From Zoroaster sp. YZ-2022 (lineage: Eukaryota > Echinodermata > Asteroidea > Forcipulatida > Zoroasteridae), in NCBI GenBank assembly GCA_029582265.1, contig CM055823.1:7762761-7826760 (forward strand): DNA of 64,000 bases. The letters run 5' to 3'. Numbering within the stretch: position 1 is the first letter of the stretch; every line of letters starts with the position of its first letter. The notes beneath the pieces were generated by a model. The model saw only the letters and a program-made list of their open reading frames with translations. It searched no databases and was not told where the DNA came from. Shown in pieces: positions 10,463-20,759 of the stretch. A program made the translations under genes and the position numbers.

Positions 10463-12131
10463 ATGGCTGCTTCCACTTCTTCGGACATGTCGGAAAACTT
10501 CGATTTTGGAGACTTCGATTTTGATAATTTAAGTGATTTTTCGGACATATCTGACGACAACGTTGACGCTACAACTGTACCTACGACCAGCGATGATGAT
10601 ATAGAAGATGATTGCCGTGATGTTTGCGTATGCAACGGCATGCTTTCGAAAGATATGATCCTGTGTGACGGTGAAAGTTGCCCGGTGCAGTGGTTCCACG
10701 CCAGTTGCGTGGGCTTGATTTCGCGTCCCGAAGCCGGTTGGCTTTGTGATCGTTGTAAGCCCAGCACTACTTCATGTATTTCGTCAGCGTTGGAATCAAA
10801 CATCGAAGGTATTTATGCCGTTGTTTTTTTGTGGTCAAAGCGATTGTTTTTATTAACGTTAAATTGTTAAAGTTTTGGAATGATTATGATTTGAACATCA
10901 CAATCACAGCAATTAACACTCAGCAAGAAAAATCGGATTGAAGCCGGGAGCCCCAAAAGGCAAAAAAGCCACACGGTACAAGTCGTGATTTGAAAAAAAA
11001 AAAATTTTCTCATAAAAACATGCATGGTTAAATGAATTAAAATCCATCATACACGGTGTATTGATTCTGTGGCATTCTTGTATTTTGTTTTCAGTGATGA
11101 CACGACCCCCTGTGAAGATGACGAAGGATGATGCGCTCAGAGATGCTGTGCCAAACTTCTCCAAAGCCCTCCAAAGCATGAGCGAAAACCCTATCTTCAA
11201 TATGCAGAATGAGACTGCAGTACTGGTGCTCGCTCTAATTATGCAGGTACTTCTGTCCATCAGCAGTCCGTACTTTCACGAATTCGCACTGACGTGTATG
11301 TTGTCTTTGTGGACCATCCTTGATCAGGAAAAAACCAATAAACTAAAACCGGAAGTGTACGAGGTGATGTGGAAAAGCTTCCATCATGTAAGAACCGATT
11401 TAACCGTAGAATGGGAGAAATTGCTAAAAAATCTCAATATCCAAACAAAAGGAAAGGAAAGTCTAATTGTTTTTCAATATGTAATTCAAACCGTTTTCCT
11501 GTATTTAATTAAGGCACGCAATGATTCTGATGTTGAACAAAATCTGAGTAATTGGACAAAAATAGATAAAGATGAGGAAATTGTACTGAGATATGTTTCT
11601 GGATATATTCCATTTGCGTTACTCAAAAAATATAGAAAACAAAAAAATGCTGTAGCAGCTATTTACTCAAAATTTCTTTCATCCTGGCAAGTAACCTCAT
11701 CTCAAAACCCAAAAACATTTCTGGAGTATACTAAACAGTGGATAGATATTCAAAACAGGGGGGGTCTCTTTAAAGTGTCTGATAGTGTTTATTTATTTTT
11801 TAGGACAATGGAACAAATAACTCAAACAGTTCTAACAAATGAAAATCTGTACCCCTTCAAGGTAAATGTTAAAGAATTACTTGTTAATAAAATTTCAATG
11901 AACCTTAGAGTTCAAGACCATTGGTGCACTTTAATTAAAGAAAAATTGACTGGTGACACTTCAAAAAAATTGTTTGATATCATTGTTATTTATTATGTTA
12001 GAATACGCTGTAAATCTTTTCTCAGGGTGTATTTGGATATAAAGAAATCGAAAACCAAAAAAATATCAAAAAAAGCAGAGAAAGGATCATGTAAAGGTTT
12101 AGCAACAGCGTTTAATAAAAGCCAAGGATAA
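10463..12131 (+). CDS. PHD-finger protein encoded in a P-like transposon
   Basis: Two exons: 10463-10808 and 11095-12131, joined in phase 1 across a 286-bp intron (donor G|GTATTT, acceptor TTTTCAG), giving 460 residues. Residues 1-50 are acidic and serine-rich. Residues 55-98 form a C4HC3 PHD finger (C55, C57, C68, C73, H79, C82, C95, C98, with the usual W-x-H-x2-C and W-x-C-x2-C). PHD fingers usually read histone H3 tails in the nucleus. The rest (116-460) is helical and lysine-rich, with LRYVSGYIPF at about 280-289 and NRGGLF at about 336-341. Similar short words occur in C-terminal regions of THAP/P-type transposases, and I recall this tail in uncharacterised multi-copy proteins of marine invertebrates, but I cannot name the family. 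The frame is intact, unlike the transposase on the opposite strand. Function is unknown; a targeting or regulatory role for the element is inference. Confidence 0.8.
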
Positions 12132-12496
12132 TCCTGGTTAAACTTCCAACTAAGTCAACCCTGATACTATTTATATATAGACTTCTTAATCATTCCAGCT
12201 TTCAAATGTTTTTGTGTTAAAGTATGACATTTGAATTGATTAAACACTTCAATTAAATATTGTACTTCAGTAGTTTTTAATTTTTATTAAATAAGGGATT
12301 AATTTTCATTGTAACTTGTTCCTTCAATGGCTAACCTATAGACCTTTATCATGCTGCCACCATCACAATGCATGCGAGGCATCCTGGCACAATGAGACAA
12401 CTGGCATGAAGTCCAAATGAATATCTTTCGCATGAGGGAAAAATATAAAATACTTCTTGTAAAACTGTTAGTTGCATTTGAATCTCATCTCGACAT

Positions 12497-13214
12497 TCAG
12501 CCATTTTCAACATTGGTATGTCTGCATTGATACTGCTGTTTGGGTCTCTTGGGAAGTGGTGTGTTGTCTAATACAGTTTCTCGGCCCGAGTTGTCTGCAC
12601 GACAGTTGCCCTTCTTCGAACTCTTCAAACAGGAAGACGCTGTATACAAGGAGAACATATTATGTCCAAACTGTTCAACTGTCGCTACTCCCACCTGTAC
12701 CGCGCTGTTTAGAAAAGTACATCTCTAAGGGGTCCTGGTTGAACTTTGCACTGAGTATGAAGTCAACACCTGGAGACCTTAGAAGCAACTTGGCCAGCTC
12801 AACAAAAGAATAAACTGCAAACAGAAATAATGACCAAATATTAATACGACTAATAACATTAAAACGAATGGAGACTTGATACAATAGCCATCTTTAGTCT
12901 TGACTTAAATAAAGAAGTCTTGTCTCCTTGAACTGTTCCAGATGTACGTATTACATGAATCTGATCACAGAGGTTAGGTACATCATGGAGCTCCATGTGT
13001 ACACATGCAAAGCATTTTATGGCTCCATGCGCTGACACGATCCCCCAGAAATTTTCACTTTGAAATTTTCCTTGGAAAAAAAGAGGGTGGGGGAAGGGCT
13101 CATTCCCCAAACCCAACTTTTTTGCATCATAAGATCACTAAACTCAAGTAAAAAGAAATGCAATGACTCACCTGTGATTCTCAATCCCTCCAAAGTCTCT
13201 CTCTGCTGAGGCGC
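12497..13214 (-). pseudogene. C-terminal remnant of a P-element/THAP9-type transposase
   Basis: Exon complement(13172..13214) has acceptor TTACAG and donor GTGAGT and encodes QQRETLEGLRIT. It splices in phase to an exon starting at 12814 (acceptor TTTGCAG), which encodes VYSFVELAKLLL and then KFNQDPLEMYFSKQRGTGG. This order (ETLEGLR, V-S-x-VEL, QDPLE-FFS-R-GG) is the hallmark of the C-terminal region of P-type transposases. The frame stops at 12675 after GGSSDS. The expected continuation TVEQFGHNMFSLY is present in the next frame (12500-12680), so there is a frameshift. No THAP or catalytic exons were found between 13215 and 14216. A possible non-homologous leader exon ends at donor GTAAGT near 13890. 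Confidence 0.75.
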
Positions 13215-14253
13215 CTGTAAATAAATAAATAAAATTAATAAATAAATTTTAAACGCACTAAGCTTAAACGATATTTAATTTTAATTAAAAGGAAAAATCA
13301 TGCTATACTGAAACCATAACAAGTTTTCTCTGAATGTCTGAAAAGACTACAACTAAACATGTAAAAAGAATAAAAGAGAAAAAGATGAGGCATGTTCCAA
13401 ATGTGACCATACAACTACAACAAAAAAATAATCATAAACGGTAGATAACGGCTTCATGATTCGATATTGTGGAATTTTTTACCAAAAACTAAAAAATAAA
13501 AAAATTGTTATTAACCATGTTAACATTAAAATTAATTTCTTAATACATTTCAAACAAATATCCTGAAGCGATTCTTGATTATATTCAAGGGTATTATCAT
13601 GAAACTATTCAGGCAAGATTATCTGAAATCGTATAGAAAGAGCTACCATCACTGAAAATGCCTCACTGATGAAAAAATGAACAAAAACATAGAAAAATGA
13701 GCGTAAATTTCTCCGTTGTACAGTTGTACAACGTTGCCACATGGTTCACCAGTTACAGTATGTCATGTCGCTTCATTTCGGCTACATTTTGACCCTTTAA
13801 ACCCGTTTAATAATTAGTAACGACAATATTATGAAAATCAATATTTCATCGCTACTTAGGACTTCTCATTTTTTGAAAATGCATAACTTACCGAAGAAAT
13901 GTCCGATTTTTACGGAGAAAACACCATCACAATCGGAATCTCGGTGCGCATCGAACGGATAAAAAACCACACACATGAGGGGTACTGTGGAGAACTGCGC
14001 ATGTGCACGAGTTGCATTTGTTCAACGATCATTTCTCCAGTTAGCAGCAGCGAAACGTTACGTTTGCAACAATGTTGTGGGTTACCAGCGAAAATGCGGT
14101 GGCGGTCATTGCATACAGAGGCAGGACAGCGGTCGTAAACACAGCGGGCGGTCGCTGTACATTCTCTATGGGGCTGGTCTGGGGAGTTAATTAGATTAAG
14201 GTCTGTGAGGACTTCGTGCTTACTCCTTCCGTTTTATAGCTCCATGATGTAAC

Positions 14254-15068
14254 TCGTCAAATTTGTTAATGAATTGCTGGACACAAATTCACGCAATCTC
14301 TTTGTCACAACTCCCTCATAAAAAAGGTAGGTGTACATTATATAGGCTGTAATATTTTAAAGGGGCATGGTGTCTTCTCATATACTACAACTAGGCCTAC
14401 TACTTTGTCTGATATGATCTGGATATTGTCACAATGTCAGCTAATTACGTTACTTACACTTTACAGCGCCGCTGTGCCGGCCGCGCCAACTGATCGGGCG
14501 CAGCCGGGCGTGTTTGATTCGACTCTCGACCATGTGGGCCCCATGACCTCTCATTGTCACTCATAGAGTCATACTGTCATAGTTATGTTTTAGTAAAAAT
14601 GTATTGGAAATATTCTAGCATACATTAGTAAATTGTGATCAAAGTCTGTGTGCATGCAGTTTAAAAAGTGATTGTAACTTTTAGCAAGACTAGCGGTGAG
14701 GCATAATAATTAATAATAATAATATTTTAATAATAGGCTTAATATTAATAAAGAATTGTAGCACGCACATATCCACCCTGTGAAATTATTGATGGACTCA
14801 GTACTTACTTTGACCTTTCATCTTCAGCACCTAGTTATGGCCTGTACTTCTTGACACAAAAATGACAGGTGTCCCATTACATTTGATTTTGAAGAGGTGA
14901 AAGAAAGTACCAGTTTGCAATAGTGCCAAATTTTTCCAAATGTGCGCTTTGGAGTATTTTGCAGGATTTGGGGTGGTTAGGGTTAATATGTATACATGTT
15001 CAGTGTAGCATCTTGAGGTGGATTTTTTGCAGTTGTTTGTACACTTTATTGTTATTATTAATCCTCAG
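14254..15068. other. ZDHHC13/17: Intergenic DNA upstream of ZDHHC13/17
   Basis: Runs from the end of the P-like element to the acceptor (ATCCTCAG) before the first recognised ZDHHC exon. A small GC-rich patch at 14465-14520 could be a promoter or first non-coding exon, which I cannot show. The sequence GGTTAGGGTTAA at 14976-14987 resembles the right end of the TTAA elements at 15404 and 23769, without a visible left partner. Confidence 0.4.
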
Positions 15069-15071
15069 ATA

Positions 15072-18000
15072 ATGGAAGAATTTAAGCCCTACCCAACGCA
15101 GGCTTCGTCAAGCTTACTCCCAGCACAACTCATGGTGACTGACCACACCACTGACCACCAAGACCCTACCCAGCATCAGGTGAAGTCCAAGGTGGACTAC
15201 TCTACTTTTGACATTGTCAAAGCCGTTCAGTACGGTGCTCTTGACCGTGTGAAAGAGCTGGTGGAAAATAGTTTGGATGTACAGGAACCAGACAAGGAGA
15301 ATGTGACGTTACTCCACTGGGCTGCCATCAACAACAGACTGGACATTGCAAAGTAAACAAACTAATTTGTGATTGCTTACTTGTAAAAGCCACTATACAT
15401 TAACCCTAACTCCCTGGGCCCATTTGCTTACACATAACCTGAATCCTTCCTAACTCCCTAGGCCCATTTGCTTACACATAACCTGAATCCTTCCTAACTC
15501 CCTAGGCCCATTTGCTTACACATAACCTGAATCCTTCCTAACTCCCTAGGCCCATTTGCTTACACATAACCTGAATCCTCCAAAATCCTTCAGTAGTAAA
15601 GCAAGCACATGACATGTATGCACACATGTGTTTCTAATCTGTGATACATGTACATGGCCAGGGACCCTTCCCTGCATGCATGGAGCAATAAACGGTGTCC
15701 ACTGACCCAAGCACTGACCTTGCAATCACTACAACAAACATGGATGTACATGTACCATGGAAAGGCAAGTATGCCTAATAACCTCAATCCTCCTTCACTT
15801 TAGCAAAGAGCATGTAACCTCAATCCTTCAAAATCTTTCACTTTAGCAAAGAGGATTTTAGAGGATTTGGGAAGGTTGGGGTTAAGCCAAAAAAAAATGG
15901 TTTTCTGTCTCTGTGTGTGTCGCCATTTTTAGTTTTATTTTATTTTTTGCTTTGAGACGACGTCCATATTTTGTATATTGGCAATTTGGTCTGGTTCCAA
16001 TAACCGTGTATACATCTTAACATGTACATATGTACCACTTTTTAAAAAAAAATTAAAGAGGGGCTCTAAGGTCAAATTTAGTTTTGTGATTTTCCAATAA
16101 CAGAGTCCTTATTAAAGTGTGAAAAAATTACCAAAAAAATTAGTCTCTAACCTCACGTTAAAGTGATGTAAAATGTAATTTTATTTGATAACCTTCCTGT
16201 GTGAAATTTGTTAACATCCAAAGACAACAGTGACGTCACATTTCAAATAAATGGATCTCTACATTTTTGTACGGTGAATTTGCAGTTCATTCCTGAATCT
16301 CTACTGTTAATTTAAGAATTACATCTCATTTTATTCACTGTTAATTTAAGAAATTATTAAGTTGATCCATTTTGTAAAGCGCTGTGATACCTTTCAGTCG
16401 TGTAAGAGCGCTATATATAAATGCTATTATTATTTATTATTTATTTATAAATCGGCGTTGAAATTGACTTTTTGACAAACAACAAATTCCTGTATGGAAT
16501 GTTACAGACTCATTTACCGTAAGAAAATGAGTGCATCACAAAACTGAATTTGACCTTAGAGTGCCTCTTTAAATACCCCTAAAAAGGCGCGTCACCGGAC
16601 CGGTTTTGAAGCAGACCTTTGACCAGAAACTGGAGACTTTTTGGGGGGGCTTATTGGTAATTGGTACTCTCGAAACACATTTATGATCACTATGTTTGTA
16701 TGTTTTTGATACATGATCCATCCTTGCACACCGCAGGAGGGCGCTATCTCTACACAAACCATTATCACACACGAACCGCTATCAACAGTCTTGAAAAACT
16801 TGTTGAATCCCCCCCCCCCCCCCCAAATAAAATTTAAAAAACGGGAGGAAACCACTATGTATGAGTCATTTTGATATGCTAGGGTGGCATGCTTACAAAT
16901 AAACAACTTTTTAATTTGTTTACCATCCCGCCCGAAAACGCCAGGTGAATTTGTGGAGTGCCATGGTCGAGCGGTTTAGTGCATCGGATTTGTGTTCTGA
17001 TGGCTCAGTCGTCAGAATGTGGGTTCGAATCCCAACCGCGACCATGGTGCTTGTGTCCTTGAGCAAGACACTTTACCATAATTGCTTCTCTCCACCCAGG
17101 GGTAAATGGGTACCTGTGAGGGCAGAGTTGGTTGTTGTTGTTTGATTAGCCCTATATGCGCTGTAATGGCAACAATTGAGCTGTATACTCCCCAGGGAGC
17201 TGAGATGGTTTCAGGAATGATTTATGAGCATGGGTAATAATATAATGCGCCTTGAGCACCAGTTTGGTGGATATGTGTGCTATATAAGTCCACATTATTA
17301 TTATTATTATTATTATATTTTAATTTGAATCAAGACTACTATTGACATAAATTTGGCACTTTATAAAATGCTATTTGTTAACTACTTTTAACCCTCCTAC
17401 AATCTGTGCAATTTTTGAAACAACCCATTCAGACCATTCCAAGCCATTAGCTGTTGCCAGTGGCCTCCTATGGTTACCCTTCTACGCACTGTCACACCAC
17501 TGAGATTGCAGGGTAAGGTGGTCTCCCATCGATACATTGCAGGCCATACTAATATGTTCAAACATTTACATTGTCCTTGGGTGGCACACAGTTGATTTTG
17601 TAAGATTACTTGGAAAGGACAGCAGGCTTGTACATGTATGTACTGAAGGTTGCTAAAGAACAGAATTTAGTGGTTGGGAGTGGCTTCAATGTGTAGGAGG
17701 GTTAATGCTCCAATAAAGTGTCTCTTATGTGACTGGCTGTAACAAAAAAAAGCACATGCGCTTATAAAACACCCATCAGTAACCTAGAATCAAAAAACAA
17801 AGATGGAACAATCGCACAATTTAACCAGTTCGCACCGGGAATAAAAACGTTTTTCCGAACCCCGTGGCGGGTTTATTTTTACCGCACAAACACGACCAAT
17901 GTTGCTCACCAGAGCATGACCGGGGAGACCGCGTATGCTTATGGCTCGTTGCCACGTCGACCGGGAATCTATAGAAATATTCCCGAGAATCCTGTGGCGT

Positions 18001-18541
18001 GTTTAGACGCTCTCCGATCCGCTGTCCAAAAAAAAAAAGCGTGTATACACGGCCTCCGACGCGAACTGGTTAACACAAAATACCCTGTTTTCCATTTGTA
18101 CACGTATTTCATTTTCAAAGCAATTCTTACATGCTAGGTTGTAAAATTGGGATTGCAGGTTGAAAACTCAGCAAGGACGGCCACTCTTGAACTGGCAGGA
18201 GATACGCTGTCTGATAATATCAATGTTTCACTCATCCAAATCCTTTTTCTCAGGTACCTCATCAATCAAGGTGCAATCATCGATCAGCTCGGTGGGGATC
18301 TGAACTCCACACCTCTGCACTGGGGATCTCGTCAAGGTCACCTCCCCATGGTGGTACTCCTCATGCAATACGGAGCGGACCCGTCGCTTCGAGATGGGGA
18401 GGGTGTCAGCGGGATACACCTAGCCTGTCAGTATGGACACACGGCAATTGTGGCATACCTGATCGCTAAGGGACAGGATGCTAACATGCTGGATGGTAAT
18501 GGAATGTCTCCACTCATGTGGGCGTGTTACAGAACATTTTC
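15072..18541 (+). CDS. ZDHHC17: ZDHHC13/17 (HIP14-type) palmitoyltransferase, first two ankyrin exons only
   Basis: Exons 15072-15352 and 18254-18541. They join in phase (AA|G, donor GTAAAC, acceptor TTTCTCAG) and the second ends at donor GTAAGT, also in phase with the vertebrate gene. The protein reads [19 protein letters not shown], then [48 protein letters not shown] and [14 protein letters not shown], near-identical to the N-terminal ankyrin repeats of human ZDHHC17, and also related to ZDHHC13. These Golgi enzymes use the ankyrin domain to recruit substrates such as huntingtin and SNAP25, and the DHHC domain to attach palmitate. The start at 15072 ([10 protein letters not shown]) follows an acceptor directly, so a further upstream coding exon is possible. 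The later ankyrin repeats, membrane segments and DHHC domain were not found downstream, so the gene is partial here. Confidence 0.9.
15404..15881. mobile_element. TTAA miniature element with a 44-bp tandem repeat, in the ZDHHC intron
   Basis: TTAA at 15400-15403 and 15882-15885, with ends CCCTAAC and GTTGGGG. The left part holds about four tandem copies of a 44-bp unit (CTCCCTAGGCCCATTTGCTT and following) over 15406-15580. The relative at 23769-24127 has a single copy of that unit. Non-coding; piggyBac-like by its target site and CCC ends. Confidence 0.8.
16057..16568. mobile_element. TTAA element with AGAGG ends, in the ZDHHC intron
   Basis: TTAA at 16053-16056 and 16569-16572. The inverted ends are about 35 bases: AGAGGGGCTCTAAGGTCAAA at the left, mirrored by TTTGACCTTAGAGTGCCTCT at the right. 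A short block GCGCTATATATAAATGC with ATT repeats at 16412-16449 resembles a SINE/CR1-type 3' tail lying inside. Kolobok-like by its TTAA and AGA start, but no protein is present. Confidence 0.8.
16957..17315 (+). mobile_element. tRNA-derived SINE, short type (family B)
   Basis: tRNA-like head with A box TGGTCGAGCGGTTTAGTGC and B box GGGTTCGAATCCC, then TTGAGCAAGACACTT, a central GCTTCTCTCCACCCAGGGG, TGCGCCTTGAGCACC, GTGCTATATAAGTCC and an (ATT)n tail. Lies in the ZDHHC intron. Same family as 31334-31690 and 42483-42839. Confidence 0.9.
17392..17701. mobile_element. piggyBac-type miniature element (CCCTCCTAC ends)
   Basis: TTAA at 17388-17391 and 17702-17705, ends CCCTCCTACA and TGTAGGAGGG. 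The right half (CCTTGGGTGGCAC, GATTACTTGGAAAGGACAGC) also occurs, reversed, just after the 69-bp tandem array at 20010-20085, so the two loci share an element family. Confidence 0.85.
17825..18069. mobile_element. TTAA miniature element (CCAGTTCGC ends)
   Basis: TTAA at 17821-17824 and 18070-18073. Ends CCAGTTCGC and GCGAACTGG are perfect 9-base inverted repeats. The interior has AAATATTCCCGAG and CTCTCCGATCCGC, shared with 230-410. It is the fifth element inside the ZDHHC intron. Confidence 0.8.
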
Positions 18542-18793
18542 GTAAGTGTATACAACATGCTTATTAACCCTGCATGTACTTCACATGGAGGCCACTCTGA
18601 TCCACTAAATTTCCTACGTTCTTCATCAACCTTTAACCCTCCTATAGGTTTAACAATCAAAGACACTCAAAATTTGTATGTAACTCCCAACCCATTGACT
18701 TTGTGCAGTGCACTTAAATAAATGCAAGGACATGTGGCTAGGATAGGTCAAACCAAAACCACTCGACAGTACATACACAGCTCTGTGTGACTC

Positions 18794-19542
18794 AGGCCTT
18801 CATTTGAATAAATACGAGAGGAGCTACAGATCGCTCTCCTTAAATCACCAAAGTGATTTAAGGAGAGCGATTTGCTGTCACTAAAAAACAAAAAACAAGT
18901 TGAATGTAGTTATACATTGTAAATGCAACACTGGTTTATTTACACATACGGATTAGAAAATGGACACATAATCACCGACTCAAGTGTCTAACTGAACTCA
19001 TTCCCATTATAATTAGTTTGTCTTAACTTTATGTAGCAATGAAAACATCTTCTAGAATGAATTTAGAAAGGCAGGTCATAATAAATGTGGAAATTTGAAC
19101 GCTTGACATTTTGTTTTCTGTCAAGTTTCTGCTACAGTAGTGCTACTTGCTTTAAAAAAATGCTCAAATATTAAATCAGGCAGGGCATTTTCGTACAGAA
19201 CACCATGCACGATCGGCATGCGTGATGTTTTCTGTACGCCACATGTGTGTGTCCGCTATCTAGCACAGTCTATACGGGTAACGTTCTCGATGTCGTTATC
19301 AATACATGTCCATGTACATGTACGTACGTGTACATTTTTGCCAAGGACGGTTTTAGTGCCGAGTCTGCCGATGCGCGCTCAGAATCAAGTGGCTTATTTT
19401 GACCGCACTGATTACGGTTTTAACAAAATAATGTAAGTACACTCACGAAATTTTTAAGGAGCGCTGTGTTTTGCTCTCCTTGGAAAATATTAGGAGCGCT
19501 AAGGAGCGCGAGCGCGATCGCGCTCCTTAAAAATGAAGGCCT
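18794..19542. mobile_element. hAT-type miniature element (AGGCCTTCATTT ends)
   Basis: Ends AGGCCTTCATTT and AAATGAAGGCCT are inverted. The flanking 8-mers TGTGACTC (18786-18793) and GGTGACTC (19543-19550) match 7/8. Subterminal GGAGCGC/GCGCTCC words form strong hairpins near both ends (18826-18874, 19458-19530). Removing it rejoins GGTCAAACC-type sequence on both sides. Confidence 0.75.
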
Positions 19543-19594
19543 GGTGACTCTGTGGTTTGACCTACCAATTGGCAATGCAACCAAAAATACTCAA

Positions 19595-19997
19595 GTGACT
19601 GTCTGTGGGTGCGGTGCTTACTGGGCCAAATTTCAGCCTGGGCATAGGAGGGTTTATACTCAAGTGAGTGTCTGTGGGTGCGGTGCTTACTGGGCCAAAT
19701 TTCAGCCTGGGCATAGGAGGGTTTATACTCAAGTGACTGTCTGTGGCTGCGGTGCTTACTGGGCCAAATTTCAGCCTGGGCATAGGAGGGTTTATACTCA
19801 AGTGACTGTCTCTGGGTGCGGTGCTTACTGGGCCAAATTTCAGCCTGGGCATAGGAGGGTTTATACTCAAGTGACTGTCTGTGGGTGTGGTGCTTACTGG
19901 GCCAAATTTCAGCCTGGGCATAGGAGGGTTTATACTCAAGTGAGTGTCTGTGGGTGCGGTGCTTACTGGGCCAAATTTCAGCCTGGGCATAAGAGGG
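19595..19997. repeat. 69-bp tandem repeat, six copies
   Basis: Units start near 19595, 19664, 19733, 19802, 19871 and 19940 and differ by only one to three substitutions. Each contains GCGGTGCTTACTGGGCC and CAGCCTGGGCATAGGAGGGT. The unit length is a multiple of three and has no stop in at least one frame on each strand, which explains long open frames on both strands (plus 19466-20116, minus 19562-19990). The unit includes a piggyBac-type end motif (AGGAGGGTT), so the array may have grown from an element end. Confidence 0.9.
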
Positions 19998-20259
19998 TTA
20001 AAGCAGACAAGCCACTGCTGTCCTTTCCAAGTAATCTCACAAAATCAACCAATACAGTGCCACCCAAGGCCACTGTAAATAAGACCATCTCTGATTACAT
20101 ACTCAACACACAGTGAAGGCCATTACAAACCACAGTCTTTAGTGGTTTTGTATCTAGGTGTGTTTACAGTCAAAATACATGGTCAGGTTTACAGCTGGTT
20201 GTAGCTGGTTGTTTGAACATATTAATACGGCCTGCAATGTATCAACATTTGGGAGACCA

Positions 20260-20759
20260 NNNNNNNNNNNNNNNNNNNNNNNNNNNNNNNNNNNNNNNNN
20301 NNNNNNNNNNNNNNNNNNNNNNNNNNNNNNNNNNNNNNNNNNNNNNNNNNNNNNNNNNNNNNNNNNNNNNNNNNNNNNNNNNNNNNNNNNNNNNNNNNNN
20401 NNNNNNNNNNNNNNNNNNNNNNNNNNNNNNNNNNNNNNNNNNNNNNNNNNNNNNNNNNNNNNNNNNNNNNNNNNNNNNNNNNNNNNNNNNNNNNNNNNNN
20501 NNNNNNNNNNNNNNNNNNNNNNNNNNNNNNNNNNNNNNNNNNNNNNNNNNNNNNNNNNNNNNNNNNNNNNNNNNNNNNNNNNNNNNNNNNNNNNNNNNNN
20601 NNNNNNNNNNNNNNNNNNNNNNNNNNNNNNNNNNNNNNNNNNNNNNNNNNNNNNNNNNNNNNNNNNNNNNNNNNNNNNNNNNNNNNNNNNNNNNNNNNNN
20701 NNNNNNNNNNNNNNNNNNNNNNNNNNNNNNNNNNNNNNNNNNNNNNNNNNNNNNNNNNN
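20260..20759. other. Assembly gap
   Basis: Exactly 500 N. The round number suggests a placeholder rather than a measured distance. The ends do not obviously read across it. Confidence 1.

Larger units (their letters stand above)
10250..14246. mobile_element. 4.0-kb P-superfamily-like DNA transposon with a PHD-protein gene
   Basis: Perfect 31/31 terminal inverted repeats: 10250-10280 (starts CATGGAGCTATAAAACGG) and 14216-14246. Perfect 7-bp target duplication ATGTAAC at 10243-10249 and 14247-14253. The minus strand holds two exons with the conserved C-terminal block of P-element/THAP9 transposases, and the plus strand holds an intact PHD-finger gene. The N-terminal and catalytic parts of the transposase are not found, so this copy is probably non-autonomous. 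The identical ends and intact target duplication indicate a fairly recent insertion, in the interval between CSRP and ZDHHC13/17. Confidence 0.9.
18637..19997. mobile_element. Composite piggyBac-type element with nested hAT element and tandem array
   Basis: TTAA at 18633-18636 precedes CCCTCCTATAGG. The last tandem unit ends AAGAGGG followed by TTAA at 19998-20001. Inside lie a hAT miniature element (18794-19542) and six 69-bp repeats. Because sequence of the same family continues, reversed, to about 20090, the right boundary is uncertain; it may be one end of a larger nest that continues into the gap. Confidence 0.55.

Noticed and set aside
10165..10803. 212-residue minus-strand frame
   Set aside because: It is antisense to the PHD-finger exon and crosses the transposon end and promoter; the plus-strand frame has the conserved zinc ligands.
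15406..15580. CRISPR-like array
   Set aside because: The 44-bp units are directly adjacent without unique spacers and lie in a eukaryotic transposon; the 69-bp array fails for the same reason.
16957..17046. tRNA gene
   Set aside because: A and B boxes are present here and in the other SINE heads, but the cloverleaf is degraded and each is followed by a SINE body.
19466..20116. 216-residue open frame with a 23-residue repeat
   Set aside because: It is produced by the 69-bp tandem array, whose unit is a multiple of three; an equally long mirrored frame exists on the minus strand, and no start, splice or domain support is seen.
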